Assembly (NCBI RefSeq): GCF_021484805.1
Contig: NZ_CP090557.1
Coordinates: 4,877,523-4,941,522 of the forward strand
DNA: 64,000 nucleotides
Direction: 5' to 3'
DNA from: Tellurirhabdus bombi
GTDB taxonomy: Bacteria; Bacteroidota; Bacteroidia; Cytophagales; Spirosomataceae
Every line of letters starts with the position of its first letter. Positions within the stretch are counted from its first letter, which is position 1. Below, piece by piece: positions 62,355 to 64,000 of this stretch. Below the pieces are notes generated by a model, which saw only the letters and a program-made list of their open reading frames with translations, was not told where the DNA came from and searched no databases. The translations under genes were made by a program, and so were the position numbers.

Positions 62355-62678
62355 GTGGAAGAAAAAGAGAAAGAAAAAATCTTTTCCAAGCGCGTTCGTG
62401 CTGGAAAAAGAACCTACTTCTTTGACGTTAAATCCACCCGGGCAAGCGACTATTACCTAACGATTACCGAAAGCCGCCGCCACCCGCAGGGTGATGGCTT
62501 TGTGTATGAGAAACACAAAATGTTTTTGTACAAAGAAGATTTCGATAAGTTCGCAGATGCTCTTCAGGAGACAATTCAATACATCAAAGCTGATCTGATG
62601 CCTGAATTTGACTTCGCCCAATTTACGGTGAAAGACGAGCTAGAAGATATAGGTGGCAGTGAACTTAAGTGGGATTAA
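62355..62678 (+). CDS. DUF3276 / PUR-alpha-like nucleic-acid-binding protein
   Basis: 107 residues starting with GTG. Core: FSKRVRAGKRTYFFDVKSTRASDYYLTITESRR followed by YEKHKMFLYKEDFDKFADAL, the DUF3276 pattern related to the PUR repeat that binds single-stranded nucleic acid in eukaryotes and spirochaetes. The N-terminus is rich in Glu/Lys. No ATG is available before the conserved core, so the GTG at 62355 is favoured. Cellular role in Bacteroidetes is not established. Followed by a terminator. Confidence 0.88.
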   Translation: MEEKEKEKIFSKRVRAGKRTYFFDVKSTRASDYYLTITESRRHPQGDGFVYEKHKMFLYKEDFDKFADALQETIQYIKADLMPEFDFAQFTVKDELEDIGGSELKWD

Positions 62679-62703
62679 GTCAATAACCTTCTCTCTTTTG
62701 TCC

Positions 62704-62731
62704 GCCTCTGATCAACATCAGAGGCTTTTTT
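62704..62731 (+). terminator. Terminator after the DUF3276 gene
   Basis: GCCTCTGAT (62704-62712), loop CAAC, ATCAGAGGC (62717-62725), then six T. Confidence 0.88.
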
Positions 62732-62772
62732 GTTTTTCGTCCCTGAATGTCCGAACTTTGCGGAACAATTCT

Positions 62773-62870
62773 GAATGAGCCGATGCGTATAGTTAGTAGG
62801 GTTGAAGTCAGGCATGATTCCATCAATCAGCGGCTTAGCAACCCGGCCAAAATCGCTCATTCGCTCATTC
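62773..62870. repeat. Inverted octamer element before ychF
   Basis: GAATGAGC-CGATGCG (62773-62787) is nearly complementary to the tandem octamer pair CGCTCATT-CGCTCATTC (62854-62870), with 66 bases between. The layout resembles the octamer palindrome between rfbB and rfbA. It fills most of the spacer in front of ychF. Confidence 0.5.
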
Positions 62871-62892
62871 CCTTATTCAAATTTAACCATTC

Positions 62893-63996
62893 ATGAGTCT
62901 GCAATGTGGAATCGTAGGGTTGCCAAACGTCGGTAAATCCACTTTATTTAATGCCATCTCGAGCGGGAAAGCCGAAGCGGCCAACTACCCGTTCTGTACC
63001 ATAGATCCCAACGTCGGGGTGGTCACCGTTCCAGACGAGCGGCTGGATACCCTCGAAACCCTGGTCAAGCCCCAAAAGGTTGTTCCAACCATCATTGAGT
63101 TTGTCGACATTGCCGGTCTGGTGAAGGGAGCCAGCCAGGGCCAGGGCCTGGGGAACAAGTTTTTAGCCAATATCCGGGAAGTTGACGCCGTGGTGCACGT
63201 CATCCGGTGTTTCGAAGACGAAAACATTGTTCACGTTGAAGGCCGCGTGAACCCGATTTTCGACAAAGATATCATCGATACCGAACTGCAACTGAAAGAT
63301 CTTGAATCGGTTGACAAAAAACTGCAACGGATCGAGAAAGCTGTCCGGTCGAGCGGCGACGCCAAGGCGAAAGCCGAACTAGACGTGCTGCTGAAATACA
63401 AAACGGCTTTGGAAGCGGGGCAAAACGCCCGTAGCGTGGAGGCTTCGCCTGAAGATCGCCAGGCAGCTGTTGGTGAACTGCACCTGCTCACCATTAAGCC
63501 GGTTATTTACGTAGCGAACGTCGACGAAAATTCCCTGCCCAACGGAAATCAGTTCTCCGACCAGTTAAAAGAGACCGCCAAAGCCGAAGGCGCTGAGGTG
63601 ATTGTCGTTTGCGCGGCGATTGAATCCCAGATTGCCGAAATGGAAGATCCCGAAGAACGCCAGATGTTCCTGGGCGAATATGGTTTGGACGAATCAGGTC
63701 TGGATAAACTCATCAAAGCGTCTTACCGCCTCCTCAACCTGATCACGTATTTTACGGCGGGTGTGAAGGAAGTTCGCGCCTGGACCATCCAGCGGGGTTG
63801 GAAAGCCCCGCAGGCAGCCGGCGTGATTCACACGGACTTTGAACGCGGGTTCATCCGGGCGGAAGTTATCAAGTTGCCGGATTATATCCAGTACAAAACC
63901 GAAGCGGCCATTAAGGAAGCCGGTAAAATGGGCGTTGAAGGCAAAGAATACGTGGTGGCGGATGGCGATATCATGCATTTCCGGTTCAACGTATAA
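62893..63996 (+). CDS. ychF: YchF/OLA1-type ATPase
   Basis: Obg-family P-loop ATPase that prefers ATP to GTP and associates with ribosomes. 367 residues, standard. GLPNVGKSTLFNAI (P-loop, residues 8-21), DIAGLVKGASQGQGLGNKFL (switch regions), and the NxxE-type specificity element ANVDEN in place of NKxD are visible. The C-terminal TGS domain has TFFTAGVKEVRAWTI-like ITYFTAGVKEVRAWTI and DFERGFIRAEV. The coding sequence is complete; the stop codon is four bases from the end of the window. Confidence 0.96.
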   Translation: MSLQCGIVGLPNVGKSTLFNAISSGKAEAANYPFCTIDPNVGVVTVPDERLDTLETLVKPQKVVPTIIEFVDIAGLVKGASQGQGLGNKFLANIREVDAVVHVIRCFEDENIVHVEGRVNPIFDKDIIDTELQLKDLESVDKKLQRIEKAVRSSGDAKAKAELDVLLKYKTALEAGQNARSVEASPEDRQAAVGELHLLTIKPVIYVANVDENSLPNGNQFSDQLKETAKAEGAEVIVVCAAIESQIAEMEDPEERQMFLGEYGLDESGLDKLIKASYRLLNLITYFTAGVKEVRAWTIQRGWKAPQAAGVIHTDFERGFIRAEVIKLPDYIQYKTEAAIKEAGKMGVEGKEYVVADGDIMHFRFNV

Positions 63997-64000
63997 ACTA

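Noticed and set aside
1..64000. tRNA, rRNA, CRISPR arrays, prophage or insertion sequences
   Set aside because: No cloverleaf-like sequences, no regularly spaced direct repeats with spacers, and no transposase, integrase or phage structural gene was found.

Overview
The window reads as chromosomal DNA of a Bacteroidota bacterium, most likely a Cytophagales/Spirosomaceae-type organism (inference from gene content, not a search). Supporting signs are a GLPGLI-family protein paired with an outer-membrane beta-barrel protein, a Bacteroidetes-style DivIVA-domain protein, DUF3276/PUR and YtxJ-type proteins, and several promoters of the Bacteroidetes form TTTG-N(17-23)-TAnnTTTG. Coding density is high, and no rRNA, tRNA, CRISPR array or intact insertion sequence was seen.

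Layout. 1-2.6 kb: end of rsmA, mgtE, dtd. 2.8-8.8 kb: all three subunits of 2-oxoglutarate dehydrogenase (sucA, sucB, lpdA). 8.9-15.9 kb: desaturase, M28 peptidase, MazG-like protein, outer-membrane barrel plus GLPGLI protein. 15.9-20.6 kb, minus strand: a seven-gene array of two small CPxxC proteins, three related 7-TM proteins, a short histidine kinase and a NarL-type regulator. This is the best candidate here for an undescribed system. 21-24.2 kb: galE, rfbB, rfbA. 24.4-35.8 kb: mostly housekeeping genes (SirB1-like, phosphopantetheinyl transferase, WD40, DivIVA, folB, ytxJ, waaA, rsgA, acyltransferase, cystathionine beta-synthase, mce, IscA-like, thioesterase).

35.9-41.9 kb: a methionine block on the minus strand: metH under a SAM-I riboswitch with a well-matched promoter just upstream, an orphan response regulator, then metF. 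42-56.4 kb: SGNH protein, Ppx/GppA phosphatase, FemAB-like protein, then a surface-polysaccharide cluster. That cluster is a tightly packed six-gene minus-strand operon (two GT4 enzymes, wecB, two methyltransferases, flippase), a further minus-strand methyltransferase, and divergent plus-strand genes (FkbM methyltransferase, GT4, GT2, PAP2 phosphatase). 56.5-64 kb: pfkA, ydcF-like, TlpA-like thioredoxin, a lipoprotein, DUF58, rlpA, DUF3276 and ychF.

Working together: sucA/sucB/lpdA form one enzyme complex. metH and metF are the last steps of methyl transfer to homocysteine, with SAM feedback visible on metH. rfbA/rfbB/galE and wecB supply nucleotide sugars for the glycosyltransferases. Three intergenic spacers contain inverted, roughly octamer-based repeats. 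All functional statements come from motif reading; no database search was run.
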